A stretch of 26,270 nt of DNA from DAISJM01 sp036821485 (GCA_036821485.1 DAISJM010000049.1:1-26270), one strand, 5' to 3'; positions 6,317 to 15,264 are shown, numbered from the stretch's first letter. A program made the numbers and translations. Notes: generated by a model from the letters alone, not told the origin.

Positions 6317-7327
6317 TCAGGGCTTCCAGAGGTAGAGAAATCGCGGGATGCCGAGTTCGACAAAGCGGGAGAGGCTCAGCGGCGTTTGTGCCGAGGCCAG
6401 GGTTTCGAAGAACGAGGTCCGCACTTCGTAGCGGACCACCTTGACGGACTTCTCGCCAAGCAGTTCAGCGGTCTTCGTCATCACATCGTCCCAGTAGCCG
6501 ATCTGGTCCACGAAGTTCGCTTCAAGGGCGAAGTCAGCATCGAAGATTCTTCCGTCGGCAACAGGCTTCAATTTCGCGGCATCGATCTTCCTCGATGTCT
6601 GCACAATGCTGAAGAACCTGGCATACATGGAGTTGATCATCGTTTGCAGGATCGCGACCTGGTTGCTGGAGACATCGTGGAAGGGATTCAGGAGGTCCTT
6701 GTTGGCGCCGGACTTGATCGTGGTGTCTGTGATGCCGACCTTCTCGCTGAAGTTCTTCCAGTTCAGCGTCTGCATGATGACGCCGATGGATCCGAGGATG
6801 GCTGTGGGTTCCGAAACGATCCAGTCCGAAGGAGCGAGGATGTAATAGCCGCCGGATGCGGCCATGGATCTCACAAATCCGACGACCTTGCGGTCCGCGT
6901 CACTTTTCTTGAAATCCATCAGCGCCTTGTAGATCTCGTCAGCGGAGGTAATGTCACCGCCGGGGGAACTGACTTCCACGATGAGAGCTTTCACGTCGTC
7001 ATCGTTCTCTGCGGCGCGGATTTGACGCAGGATCGCTTCGATCTTGTCGTAACGAACGCGGAAAAAGCCTTCCTCGGCTTCGCGGAACAGGGCGCCTTGA
7101 ATGGGGATGCGGACAGCCTTCACGTCCCCCGACCCGAAAGACCACTTCTCGACGAGTTGAGGGAACTCGTCTTCACCGCCGCCGCCCTTGTGGGCAGTTG
7201 TCCCGCTCTTTGCGGCAAGACTGAACATGAACCCCATGTTCATAATCATGCTGATGAAGAGGAAGGCGCCAATGATGCTCAAGGCGATCCAGAACGCGGT
7301 GTGCGAGCACGGTTTCTTGGGGTCCAT
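6317..7327 (-). CDS. sppA: SppA-type signal peptide peptidase (serine protease family S49, short form)
   Basis: This membrane-bound serine protease cleaves leftover signal peptides and other membrane peptides. The ATG at 7327 (336 aa) is chosen because a good promoter (-10 at 7350-7355) lies just upstream and GGAG precedes it by 8 bases; in-frame ATGs further upstream fall in or before that promoter. One N-terminal membrane helix spans about residues 12-37. SSPGGDITSADEI (120-132) is the oxyanion/substrate region, SMAASGGYY (154-162) holds the nucleophile Ser158, and SGANKD (206-211) holds the general base Lys210, the Ser-Lys dyad of the 36-kDa type. Length fits a single-domain SppA. It follows the sigma/anti-sigma/VIT genes on the same strand. 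Confidence 0.9.
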   Translation of the reverse strand: MDPKKPCSHTAFWIALSIIGAFLFISMIMNMGFMFSLAAKSGTTAHKGGGGEDEFPQLVEKWSFGSGDVKAVRIPIQGALFREAEEGFFRVRYDKIEAILRQIRAAENDDDVKALIVEVSSPGGDITSADEIYKALMDFKKSDADRKVVGFVRSMAASGGYYILAPSDWIVSEPTAILGSIGVIMQTLNWKNFSEKVGITDTTIKSGANKDLLNPFHDVSSNQVAILQTMINSMYARFFSIVQTSRKIDAAKLKPVADGRIFDADFALEANFVDQIGYWDDVMTKTAELLGEKSVKVVRYEVRTSFFETLASAQTPLSLSRFVELGIPRFLYLWKP

Positions 7328-7349
7328 GGGAATATCTCCAGTACGCATG

Positions 7350-7378
7350 ACCATACCCTGCGCGGGCATTTTTGACAA
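7350..7378 (-). promoter_or_regulatory. Predicted sigma-70 promoter of sppA
   Basis: On the minus strand TTGTCA (7373-7378) and TATGGT (7350-7355) are separated by exactly 17 bases. Transcription would start near 7343, 16 bases before the sppA ATG. This suggests that sppA can be expressed independently of the upstream sigma-factor operon. Confidence 0.55.
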
Positions 7379-7382
7379 TGAG

Positions 7383-7408
7383 GGACGGGACCCGGTGGGG
7401 TCCCGTCC
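7383..7408 (-). terminator. Strong hairpin after the VIT/vWA gene, possible terminator
   Basis: A perfect 11-base-pair stem (7383-7393 with 7398-7408) with a 4-base loop lies 21 bases beyond the VIT gene stop. It has no U-run on the minus strand, so it may act as a Rho-dependent end or an mRNA-stabilising hairpin. It precedes the sppA promoter. Confidence 0.45.
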
Positions 7409-7428
7409 TTCCAGCCCTGCGGGATTGC

Positions 7429-9924
7429 TCAGATGGTGAGGCTGCGGAGATACTCCAACACCTTGGTCCACGCCACGGATTCGGCGCCGCCCTGCGGCGC
7501 AAGCTGGAGAGTGGCTTCCTGGGTCGTTGCGCCCTGGTCATCCATCAGCTTCACGGACAGCGTCCCGGACGATACGGAGGAGACTGTCGTGAGCTTCTCG
7601 TTCAGGGCCGCGGTGATGAGGTCCAGCAGCGTTCGCGCCTGGACGCGGGTGAGCCGGCCCGCCAGCATCTTTGAGGTGACGGCACCTGAGGTGTCCCGTG
7701 TTTCCTTCCACAACTCGCCCGTGGGAGTGATGGACAGGATGTCCGTCTCTTGACCGCGCTGCTGGCTGAGCGTCACGGCGAAGGCCGGCAGCGGTTTGTC
7801 CGGTTCGGTGGCTTCCTCGAGCAGCTCCTGCCGGTTCGGCAGCATTTGCACGGCCACGGCGGCGTCGGCCGACTTTCTCGAGCGACCCGCGAACAATCCC
7901 TTCATAACCAGCGGGCCGCCGTGTGCGGAGGCGGGCATGGGCTGCAGTTTGCACTCGTCAGTGGTGTCCCTGCCGAACACGCCCTCGTACGATACGCCAT
8001 CAGGCATCTCAACGGGCACCTGCACGGTTTTGACCTGACCGCCTTCATTCACCACTTTCTCCTCCACGGCGACGAAGGACGTGTAGGCGGACATCAGGCG
8101 ATACTCCAACGCCAGGTCAGTGATGGCCTTCTCGACGTCCTTGTTGCTGCCTCGGTATTGCTCGCCCTCGAGCTCGCGAATCCTGGCGCGGGCCCAGAGG
8201 GGCGCCAGCGCGGCATTCTGGTCGTTCCCTGCGGGCAGATCGACAGGCACCGAAAACACCATGTCGAGCCCGCCGATCTTGCCGTGGACCTTGATGTTGG
8301 CCTTGCCCGGCTGGTTGTAACGCCCCAGCACGAAGATGGGTTGGCCCGCGAAGAGGTCGCGGATGCGCGCGGGATACAACTCGCTGACATCAAGGCCCGC
8401 CCAGTCGACGCGAATGTGGGTGAGGACGGGGTTGCGGACGCGCTCGTAGAACTTGTTTACGGCTTCATCCGGCTTCTCGTTAAGCAGGACATACTGGACT
8501 TCGCCGCGGCCGACTTCACCCATTCGCTCCAAGAGGTAGCGGTTGACCGACGAGCCAACTCCGAAGGAGAAGAGCCGCGTGTCGTCACCGATGCGATCCT
8601 TGATCGCCTGGAGGATTTCCGCTTCGTTGCCGATGTAGCCATCGGTCATGAAGCACACGATGCGCAGCCGGTTGTCGCGATGGGGATAGTCGAGCGACGC
8701 CTTGATGCCCTCAATCATCATGGTGCCGCCTTCGCCCTTCAGACCGTTGACGTAGGACAGGCCGCGCCGAATGTTCTCCTGTGTAGCGAGCAGGGGCTCC
8801 TGCGCGAAGGGTGAGGCGGATTCAGAGAAGCGAATGATCTGGAAGGTGTCGTTCGAGTTGAGATTCTCCAGCGCATAGCGCACGGCCTTCTTTGCAAGGG
8901 AAATGGGTTCCCCCGACATTGAGCCGGAGCAATCCATGACGAAGACCATCTCCTTGGGCGTCACGGGCGTTGTGTCGCGGAGTTCAGGGGGCTGGAACAT
9001 CAGCATGAAATAGCCCCCAAGTTGGCCATGGAAGGCCAGTGATGCCATCTGTGGTTTCTGGCCTGCCACGCGATAGCGGAGGACGAAGTCCTTGTTGGGG
9101 ATAGTGTCGCGCGACTCCAGACGTATTTCACAGGGGCCGTCAATGACGCCGCCCGCGGCGGTGACAGGGCTGATCAGCGTTCTGTGCGAGGGGCACTCGA
9201 AGGATTGAATCGGGACGCCGGCGTTAAGTTTGACGGTCAGATTGATGTCGTGGCCGCTGCGCTCGCCGGGTTTCAAAACGGGAGGAGTGATCCGTGAGGC
9301 ATCGGGAACCTGGTCCGTGTCCGGCGACCAACCGCCACCTTGTTTGCCTGTGGCGGCACCGGGGATGAACCGTGGGCCGACGACCATCGGGAAGGAAAAC
9401 TCGTATCCGCCGTTCTCATAGGTCAGCACTTCGTCGTAGGTGATTTCCACCAGGATGTCGCTGCCGGGCATGATATTTGCGACGGATTGGCTGAAGATGT
9501 TGGGCCGCTCCTGCTCAAGGAGTGCGGCGGTCTTGCCGGCTTGCTTGGCCGCTTCGTAGATTTGTTTGGCCTCGGCTCGCTTCTTGATCACGCCTTTGAT
9601 GATGCGGTCGGCGATGCGGATCTGCATATCGCCCACAGCGGCATTCTGGGGCAGGGGAAACACGTAGATGGCTTCGATGGGATCCTTGTATGGATTGGTG
9701 AATGTCTGGACCACCTTGACCCGGGTGACGAAACCGCTGATCTCCGCAGTGACCTCTGTATGCTTCAGCGGCAGGTCGACAGATTCCTCTCCCTTCGGCG
9801 GAATCACACGCATGGTTCCTTGCGACACAGCGTCGTCCTGCTCGGGGCCGGCGATGGTATGTCCGGCGAAACTCAGGGCAAGGGCCAGCGTGGTGATGCT
9901 GATGAGTCCGATATGCTTCTTCAT
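7429..9924 (-). CDS. Exported VIT domain / von Willebrand factor A domain protein
   Basis: This 831-residue exported protein starts at ATG 9924, 7 bases after AAAGGAG. A signal peptide lies at about residues 1-25. A VIT (vault/inter-alpha-trypsin) domain occupies roughly 45-170, including VFPLPQNAAV (88-97). A vWA domain from about 323 has a complete metal-binding MIDAS: Asp331-x-Ser333-x-Ser335, Thr401 and Asp428 (TDG). A conserved segment ends YRLMSAYTSFVAVE; the remaining C-terminus is unassigned, and I see no LPxTG-type or PEP-CTERM sorting tail. VIT/vWA proteins are thought to mediate protein-protein contacts. Its ATG overlaps the anti-sigma stop as ATGA, so it is a third gene of that operon and a probable envelope effector or sensor. 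Confidence 0.88.
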   Translation of the reverse strand: MKKHIGLISITTLALALSFAGHTIAGPEQDDAVSQGTMRVIPPKGEESVDLPLKHTEVTAEISGFVTRVKVVQTFTNPYKDPIEAIYVFPLPQNAAVGDMQIRIADRIIKGVIKKRAEAKQIYEAAKQAGKTAALLEQERPNIFSQSVANIMPGSDILVEITYDEVLTYENGGYEFSFPMVVGPRFIPGAATGKQGGGWSPDTDQVPDASRITPPVLKPGERSGHDINLTVKLNAGVPIQSFECPSHRTLISPVTAAGGVIDGPCEIRLESRDTIPNKDFVLRYRVAGQKPQMASLAFHGQLGGYFMLMFQPPELRDTTPVTPKEMVFVMDCSGSMSGEPISLAKKAVRYALENLNSNDTFQIIRFSESASPFAQEPLLATQENIRRGLSYVNGLKGEGGTMMIEGIKASLDYPHRDNRLRIVCFMTDGYIGNEAEILQAIKDRIGDDTRLFSFGVGSSVNRYLLERMGEVGRGEVQYVLLNEKPDEAVNKFYERVRNPVLTHIRVDWAGLDVSELYPARIRDLFAGQPIFVLGRYNQPGKANIKVHGKIGGLDMVFSVPVDLPAGNDQNAALAPLWARARIRELEGEQYRGSNKDVEKAITDLALEYRLMSAYTSFVAVEEKVVNEGGQVKTVQVPVEMPDGVSYEGVFGRDTTDECKLQPMPASAHGGPLVMKGLFAGRSRKSADAAVAVQMLPNRQELLEEATEPDKPLPAFAVTLSQQRGQETDILSITPTGELWKETRDTSGAVTSKMLAGRLTRVQARTLLDLITAALNEKLTTVSSVSSGTLSVKLMDDQGATTQEATLQLAPQGGAESVAWTKVLEYLRSLTI

Positions 9925-10982
9925 GGTACGGCTCCTTTCTCTGGCTGACGCGTTGCTTCGTCGGCCTCGACTATGAGGGTGCACACAAACATCTTCATGC
10001 CATGAGGCAATAATTGGACAGTCATCGCCGGAGTAAATGGATCGGCAGCGTGGGTGGTCACGGACTCATCGATGACGCTGAGGGTCCAATTAGTTGTCGC
10101 CAAGCCCTGCTGCAGGGTCACCGTGGCGGTTTCGTTGGCTGCGTTGGAGAGGGACACATTCCACTGATGTGCCTGTGCAGACGTGTCTTTCTTCATTTTG
10201 CGCTGCAGTTTGTCGCCGTCGACCAGGGCGGGCATCACTTGTATCGCCACAAAAGGTGGCGAGATGACGGTCCAACCGAGGGCCGACGGCTTGGCCACCT
10301 GTCTGGCTGCAGGTTGAGAGATTTGGGCCTGATCACGAGCGGCGCCGGATGCGTTGGGGGGTGCTGCGCTGAACACCATGTCTGCCGGAGCCATGCGCTT
10401 GGCGACCTTGGCCAGCAGGACCTGCTCCTCGGCATGGGGAGTGGGTTCGGATTGCGCCTGGGTTTCGGCGAATTCCATCGGATTGGGCAATTCCGGGGCG
10501 GGTTCCGGCGCGGGCGGCTGCGGAAGCTCGATCTCGGCCACATGGACGGGCTCTTCCTTCACGGGGGCCTCGTCCAAGAAGCCGATTTCGATCTGTGCAG
10601 GACGGTCAGTTCTGTCGCGCATGATCCCCTTGGGTGCGGAGGCGACTTGCGTCATCTCGAGGCTTTCCCGCGTCGTGACGGTTACTATCGTCAGCATTGC
10701 CACCGCGGCCAGACCGGCGGCCCAGCCCCACCACGCCGCGTGACGAGCCGATGCCGGGGTGTCCAGCCGGACGGCACGCAGGGTGTCGGCGATGAGTCGC
10801 TCCGGCGCTTCGACCGGCTGACGCAACGATTCCAAGGCGGCGAATTTCCTTTCCAACTGCGCGGCTCGCGCCTGGCATTCGGCGCACCCGGCGAGGTGCT
10901 CACGAAACCGCTGCGACTGACTCTCGCTGCAGAGATCGAATTGGAGGTCGAGGAGTTGCGTGTTGTTCAAGTGCTGGTTCAT
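9921..10982 (-). CDS. Zinc-binding anti-sigma factor with a large extracytoplasmic domain
   Basis: This is a 353-residue membrane protein predicted to hold the adjacent ECF sigma factor inactive. The N-terminal cytoplasmic part has the His29-x3-Cys33-x2-Cys36 motif of ZAS-type anti-sigma domains. A single membrane helix spans about 84-104. A Pro/Glu-rich linker (roughly 130-180) leads to a C-terminal domain (about 230-340) that may be a beta-rich sensory or binding domain; I do not recognise its family. The start overlaps the sigma stop and the stop overlaps the VIT start, both as ATGA, so the three proteins are made in linked amounts. Signal release, perhaps by proteolysis, is an inference from the general class. 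Confidence 0.87.
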   Translation of the reverse strand: MNQHLNNTQLLDLQFDLCSESQSQRFREHLAGCAECQARAAQLERKFAALESLRQPVEAPERLIADTLRAVRLDTPASARHAAWWGWAAGLAAVAMLTIVTVTTRESLEMTQVASAPKGIMRDRTDRPAQIEIGFLDEAPVKEEPVHVAEIELPQPPAPEPAPELPNPMEFAETQAQSEPTPHAEEQVLLAKVAKRMAPADMVFSAAPPNASGAARDQAQISQPAARQVAKPSALGWTVISPPFVAIQVMPALVDGDKLQRKMKKDTSAQAHQWNVSLSNAANETATVTLQQGLATTNWTLSVIDESVTTHAADPFTPAMTVQLLPHGMKMFVCTLIVEADEATRQPEKGAVP

Positions 10983-11584
10983 GGCAGCACCTCCTGTCGG
11001 ATGGAACTCGGAGGTTCAGGGAGAACTCGTGCTAGGGACTGCAATGCCCGGGACATCTGTTTCTTGACGGTGCCGAGGGAGCAGCCCAGCGCCTTGGCCG
11101 CCTCCACATACGTCATCCCCTCGAAGTAGGTCATGACCAGTGTCGCCCGTTGGCCCGGGGGTAGCGACGATACGGCAGCGCGGACGTGCTCGCGTTGATC
11201 GGCGGACACGGCAGCTGCGGCGGGATCGGGCCGTCCATCGGAGAGGCGATCCGTCATGGGGTGTGCATCATCGGTTGATTCATCCAGCGAGACGGTTTGT
11301 GGCTGAGCGCGCCGCCGTCGCGCGACATCGATACTGGCGTGAGTGGCAATGGAATAGAGCCACGGTTTGAAGCGCTGCTGCGAATCGTAGCGCGCTGCTT
11401 TTCTGTGAACACGGAGGAATGTCTCCTGAAAGAGATCTTCCGCCTGCTGGCGATTGCCGCACAAACGGATCAGGTAGCCGAGAAGTTGGTCCGCATACCG
11501 GCGAACCAGCGCGTCCAAGGCATTTTTCTCGCCATGTTGATAGGCCATCATCAGCGTCTCGTCGGTCGGTTCCGTGGTTTTCAT
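10979..11584 (-). CDS. ECF-type RNA polymerase sigma-70 factor
   Basis: This is a 201-residue alternative sigma factor. ATG 11584 is chosen for the GGACGGGG just upstream and good N-terminal alignment (MKTTEPTDETLMMAYQHGE); a longer reading frame extends to 11716 but its added residues look non-coding. Region 2 spans about 21-90 with DLFQETFLRVH (50-60) and FKPWLYSIATH (72-82). Region 4 spans about 133-185, with LPPGQRATLVMTYFEGMTY (141-159) and the helix-turn-helix AAKALGCSLGTVKKQMSRAL (162-181). It is the first gene of the sigma/anti-sigma/VIT operon and is translationally coupled to its anti-sigma factor. No convincing ECF autoregulatory promoter could be picked in the 188-base upstream gap. 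Confidence 0.93.
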   Translation of the reverse strand: MKTTEPTDETLMMAYQHGEKNALDALVRRYADQLLGYLIRLCGNRQQAEDLFQETFLRVHRKAARYDSQQRFKPWLYSIATHASIDVARRRRAQPQTVSLDESTDDAHPMTDRLSDGRPDPAAAAVSADQREHVRAAVSSLPPGQRATLVMTYFEGMTYVEAAKALGCSLGTVKKQMSRALQSLARVLPEPPSSIRQEVLP

Positions 11585-11772
11585 TTCCCCGTCCTGCAGG
11601 CTATTACGCAGGAGATGGCCGGACGGTTGACGCGAAAAACAGAAAAAGAACGCAAAACGTAACACTATGATCGGGAAGAGGTTGCGAAAGTATGCTGGGA
11701 GGGTGCGGCCTTCCATTTTGTGTTCCCCTTGCGCGATTTGGTGTATCTTCGCGGCCTTGTGCGGAAGCCATT

Positions 11773-12864
11773 ATGTCGAATCGAAAGCATATCGCCTACT
11801 ACATAAGCGCGCATGGCTATGGTCATGGTGTACGTTCGAGCGACATTATTCGCGCGCTGGTGCGGCTCAACCCGGACGTCAGGTTCACGCTGATCACGAT
11901 GCTGCCGGAGTCGTTCCTGCGGAACCGTCTTCCTGCGGGCGACTGGACATTTCGCGCGGCGTCTTTTGACGTGGGCATGGTGCAGGTGGACTCCATTCGC
12001 GTGGATGTCCCGGCGACCTTGGCGGCGTTGACGGCGTTGTATGCGCAACGGACCGCGTTGGTGAAGCAGGAGGTCGAGTTTCTCCGGCGCGAGAAGGTGG
12101 ATCTGGTGGTGGCTGATATTCCGGCGATTCCGCTTGAGGCGGCGCACAATGCAAGGATTCCGGGGATCGCCGTGGGCAATTTCGCATGGGATTGGATCTA
12201 TGCGGAATTTGTGGAGCGTGATCCAGCTTGGAACGATTTGATCAACCAGATTGCCGAGGGCTATGGCTGCGCACAGCTTCTGCTGCGGCTGCCTTTCAGT
12301 GAACCGATGGCTGCCTTCCCGCGCAAGGAGGATATCCCGGTGGTGGCCGTGCCGGGGCTGGCGCGGCGCGCGGAATTGGCGGCGATGACCGGCGCGATGA
12401 CGGAAAAGCAGTGGGTGTTGCTCTCCTTCACGACGCTCGACTTGGATGAGGACGCCCTGGATCGGATTGAGCAGCTTCGAGCGTATGAGTTCTTCGTGGT
12501 CCGGCCGCTCGAATGGCGAAGGAAGAACATTTACGCGATTGATCGTGAGCGAATTCCGTTCTCTGATGTACTGGCTTCGGCTGACGTGGTGATTTCGAAA
12601 CCCGGGTTTGGCCTGATTTCCGAGTGCGTGGTGAATCACAAGCCGCTGATCTACGCGGACCGGTCGGATTTCAGGGAATACGCGGTATTGGTGGATTCGA
12701 TTCGGCGCCACCTGCGGAACGTGCATCTGCCGACGGGGGACCTGTATCGAGGGGAACTGGGTGGAGCGTTGACCGAAATCGCGAGCCAGCCCGAGGCTCC
12801 CCAACCCATGTCGGCGGGCGGAGACGCAATAGCCGCCCGCCGCATCCTGTCGTTCGTGGGTTGA
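11773..12864 (+). CDS. GT-B-fold glycosyltransferase-like protein (MurG/GT28-like)
   Basis: This 363-residue cytoplasmic protein starts at ATG 11773, 5 bases after GGAAG; the upstream frame to 11692 is unlikely. The N-terminal AHGYGHGVRSSDIIRAL (13-29) is the glycine/histidine-rich acceptor loop of MurG-like glycosyltransferases. SKPGFGLISECV (275-286) matches the C-terminal nucleotide-sugar binding motif of the GT-B fold. Similar stand-alone proteins resemble the N-terminal half of plant arabinokinase-type proteins. Donor and acceptor cannot be told from the sequence. It is divergent from the sigma-factor operon and convergent with the small lipoprotein gene, so context gives no pathway. Confidence 0.72.
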   Translation: MSNRKHIAYYISAHGYGHGVRSSDIIRALVRLNPDVRFTLITMLPESFLRNRLPAGDWTFRAASFDVGMVQVDSIRVDVPATLAALTALYAQRTALVKQEVEFLRREKVDLVVADIPAIPLEAAHNARIPGIAVGNFAWDWIYAEFVERDPAWNDLINQIAEGYGCAQLLLRLPFSEPMAAFPRKEDIPVVAVPGLARRAELAAMTGAMTEKQWVLLSFTTLDLDEDALDRIEQLRAYEFFVVRPLEWRRKNIYAIDRERIPFSDVLASADVVISKPGFGLISECVVNHKPLIYADRSDFREYAVLVDSIRRHLRNVHLPTGDLYRGELGGALTEIASQPEAPQPMSAGGDAIAARRILSFVG

Positions 12865-12869
12865 GGGCT

Positions 12870-13085
12870 CTACTCTGCGCCGACTTCCTGCCGATCACTG
12901 CTTTCCTGGGCGCTGATCTTGCGGAGCTGCTCGCCTGCGCGGCGGCCGGCATCAACCTTGTTCTTCTGCGTCATCGTATCGATGACGCTGGAACCACCGG
13001 ACTGCTTGGATTCCGGACTTCTGCCGGCCTTGCCGCATCCGGCAAGCAGGACGGCGGCTGCAACGAGGATGACTGAACAACGCAT
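12870..13085 (-). CDS. Small predicted lipoprotein, function unknown
   Basis: This 71-residue protein begins with a lipoprotein signal peptide ending in LLAGC, with Cys17 as the lipidation site. ATG 13085 is chosen because GGAGG lies 7 bases upstream and the signal peptide then starts at residue 1. The mature part is short, polar and charged (Lys, Ser, Gln, Glu), with no recognised domain. It stops 5 bases from the end of the convergent glycosyltransferase gene. Confidence 0.7.
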   Translation of the reverse strand: MRCSVILVAAAVLLAGCGKAGRSPESKQSGGSSVIDTMTQKNKVDAGRRAGEQLRKISAQESSDRQEVGAE

Positions 13086-13260
13086 GGCATGTCCTCCGTT
13101 TTTTGAGACGTCCATCTGCACCCAAAAGCTACTGTAAGGAGAGGATTGGGAATTTGTTAGTTTTTTTTCTCGGCAAATGGAGGTTTCACGCCAGAATGGG
13201 CGCCTGAGTTTGCTTCGGGAATCGGTTCGTCCGGGTGGGAAGCAGAACGAGGAGACAGCA

Positions 13261-13932
13261 ATGCAGAGCCTTGGAAAACTGTTCGGTGAATCACCGTTTC
13301 TTCAGCTCGTGGAACACGCGAAGAGAGTGCACAAGTGCGTAGCCTTGGTGCTCCCTGTCGCAGAGGCCGTTGTGGCGGGCGACCAGCAGCGCGTACGAGA
13401 CCTTCAACACGAGATGTCGCTCAACGAATATGAGGCGGACCAGTTGAAGGATCATATTCGTCAGCACCTGCCGCACCGGTACCTGTTGCCGGTCGACCGT
13501 GATGACATCATCGCCTTCTTGAGGCAACTCGATCGCATCAGCGATGATGCCGAGGATTTTGCCGTGGTGGCAACGTTCAGGCGTATTGATCTGCCGCCCG
13601 AGATTCAGCCGGACTTCCTTGCCTTCGTATCCAAGGTGGTGCAGGTGAGCGAGTCGCTGTTGGATCTGGCCGAACACGTGGGTCAGATTCAGAAGGAAGC
13701 CTTTTCCGGTCACCTGAGCGAAGAGACGCTGAAGAAGATTCAGCAGATATCGCAGATGGAGTGGGAAGCGGATAAGTTGAGCCGCAACCTGGCGCGCAAG
13801 TATTACTCGGCGGAAGGCTTGAACGCCGTTTCCATCATCCTCATTGAGAAGCTTTGCCGCGCGCTAAGCAGCATTGCCGACCACGCTGAAAATGTGGCCA
13901 AGAACTTGCGTCTGATGATCACTCGTCGATAA
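13261..13932 (+). CDS. DUF47 / PhoU-like phosphate transport accessory protein
   Basis: This 223-residue all-helical cytoplasmic protein belongs to the TIGR00153/DUF47 family, distantly related to PhoU and typically encoded directly before a PiT transporter. ATG 13261 follows GAGGAGA at good spacing. Recognisable stretches are RVHKCVALVLPVAEAVVAGD near the N-terminus, YLLPVDRDDIIAFLRQLDRISDDAEDFAVVA in the middle and KLCRALSSIADHAENVAKNLRLMI at the end. It is thought to regulate or assist the transporter. The 18-base gap to pit points to co-transcription. No Pho-box-like site was seen in the 175 bases between the divergent lipoprotein gene and this one. Confidence 0.9.
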   Translation: MQSLGKLFGESPFLQLVEHAKRVHKCVALVLPVAEAVVAGDQQRVRDLQHEMSLNEYEADQLKDHIRQHLPHRYLLPVDRDDIIAFLRQLDRISDDAEDFAVVATFRRIDLPPEIQPDFLAFVSKVVQVSESLLDLAEHVGQIQKEAFSGHLSEETLKKIQQISQMEWEADKLSRNLARKYYSAEGLNAVSIILIEKLCRALSSIADHAENVAKNLRLMITRR

Positions 13933-13950
13933 ACCGAAGAAGAACTTATC

Positions 13951-15207
13951 GTGTTGCACGAACCCATGCTCCTGATTGCCCTCGCCGTAGGCTTCTACAT
14001 GGCGTGGAACATCGGCGCCAACGATGTGGCCAATGCGTTTGGCACCGCGGTGGGGTCCGGAGCGGTCAACTTTCGACTGGCCCTGATTCTGGCGGCCATT
14101 TTCGAGTTCTCGGGTGCATTCTTCGTTGGATCGAGTGTGGCGGACACGATCAAGGGCAATATTGTTTTGCCGTCGGCGTTCGAGGCGACCCCTCATTTAT
14201 TTGCCTTGGGCATGCTGGCCGCTTTGCTGGCCGCATCCATCTGGCTGCACGTGGCAACGTTCATGGGGAAGCCGGTGTCGACCACGCATGCGATCATCGG
14301 GGCTGTCATCGGTTTTGGCCTTGTGGCGAAGGGGGCGGGAGCGGTGCAATGGGTCAAACTGATCCGTATTGCCGCGAGCTGGTTTGTCTCGCCGCTGGTT
14401 GGCGGCGGGTTGGCCTTCCTGGTGTACTACGCGATTCGCCGGACGGTGTTGAGAAATGACGACCCGGTGCGGCGCGCCAAGATGGTTGTGCCTCTTGGAT
14501 TGGGATCAACGATCGGCATCGTGCTGCTTTCCATCGTGTATCAAATGGGGCCCCGATTTGTTTCCGGCTGTTCCGCGAAACAACTGTGTCTGATGTCATC
14601 GCCGGGTGTTGTTGCGCTGGCGGTTGCGGCAGGGCTTATTGCGCGGGGTATCATTGCCCTGCGCACTCGTGATCGAGTTCACGTTCCGCACGAGGCGTAT
14701 ACGACGGTGGAGCGGTGGTTCGGACGGCTTCAGATCGTTACGGCGTGCTACATGTCATTTGCGCATGGCGCAAACGACGTGGCCAATGCCATCGGGCCTG
14801 TCGCGGCTGTGCTGCAGGCTGCGCGGGGTTGTGTTACGGCCAAGGCGCTGGTGCCTTCATGGGTGTTGGCCTTTGGGGGCTTGGGCATTGTGGCCGGATT
14901 GGCCATGTACGGCGGCAAGGTCATCGAGGCGGTGGGCAAGAAGATTACCGAGGTAACGCCTACGCGCGGTTTCTCCGCGGAGTTCGGAACCGCAACGACG
15001 GTGCTGGTCTGCTCGATGATGGGCTTGCCGATCTCCACAACCTTCGTGCTGGTGGGGGCGGTCATGGGCATTGGTTTTGCCCGCGGGTTCGGAGCCATCG
15101 ACATGTCCGTGGTGAAGAGCATTTTCGCCTCGTGGGTGATCACAATTCCCATCTCTGCGGTTCTTGCCGCCGTCATCTACAAGGCGCTTCTCGTCGTAGG
15201 TCTGTAA
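13951..15207 (+). CDS. pit: PiT-family inorganic phosphate transporter
   Basis: This is a low-affinity, ion-coupled phosphate permease of 418 residues in the cytoplasmic membrane. The start is taken as GTG 13951 (GAAGAAG about 8 bases upstream); TTG 13954 or ATG 13966 are alternatives. Both copies of the PiT duplicated signature are present: GANDVANAFG (22-31) and GANDVANAIG (273-282), each followed further on by a PxSTT motif (PVSTTHAIIG; LPISTTFVLVG). About ten hydrophobic helices are seen with a hydrophilic central loop. It forms a unit with the DUF47 gene. Confidence 0.94.
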   Translation: MLHEPMLLIALAVGFYMAWNIGANDVANAFGTAVGSGAVNFRLALILAAIFEFSGAFFVGSSVADTIKGNIVLPSAFEATPHLFALGMLAALLAASIWLHVATFMGKPVSTTHAIIGAVIGFGLVAKGAGAVQWVKLIRIAASWFVSPLVGGGLAFLVYYAIRRTVLRNDDPVRRAKMVVPLGLGSTIGIVLLSIVYQMGPRFVSGCSAKQLCLMSSPGVVALAVAAGLIARGIIALRTRDRVHVPHEAYTTVERWFGRLQIVTACYMSFAHGANDVANAIGPVAAVLQAARGCVTAKALVPSWVLAFGGLGIVAGLAMYGGKVIEAVGKKITEVTPTRGFSAEFGTATTVLVCSMMGLPISTTFVLVGAVMGIGFARGFGAIDMSVVKSIFASWVITIPISAVLAAVIYKALLVVGL

Positions 15208-15228
15208 CAGCCGGCCCAGTTTGCCGTG

Positions 15229-15264
15229 AGAAACAAAACAGGCGGAACCTCGCGGTCCCGCCTG
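15229..15264 (-). terminator. Terminator between convergent pit and amylase genes
   Basis: An 11-base-pair stem (15239-15249 with 15254-15264, tetraloop) has one A-C mismatch read as plus-strand RNA but a tolerated G-U pair read as minus-strand RNA, where it is followed by GTTTTGTTTC. It therefore best serves the amylase gene, 25 bases after its stop. Confidence 0.75.

Noticed and set aside
11651..11664. AAAACGT stretch resembling half of the amylase operator
   Set aside because: The second half does not match and it is not at a recognisable promoter; likely chance.
11640..11700. Possible ECF-type autoregulatory promoter (minus strand GCAACCT ... CGTT) before the sigma gene
   Set aside because: The spacing of about 19-20 bases is too long for the usual 16-17, and no better pair was found.
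13157..13164. Run of eight T before the DUF47 gene
   Set aside because: No stable stem directly upstream on the plus strand, so it is not an intrinsic terminator.
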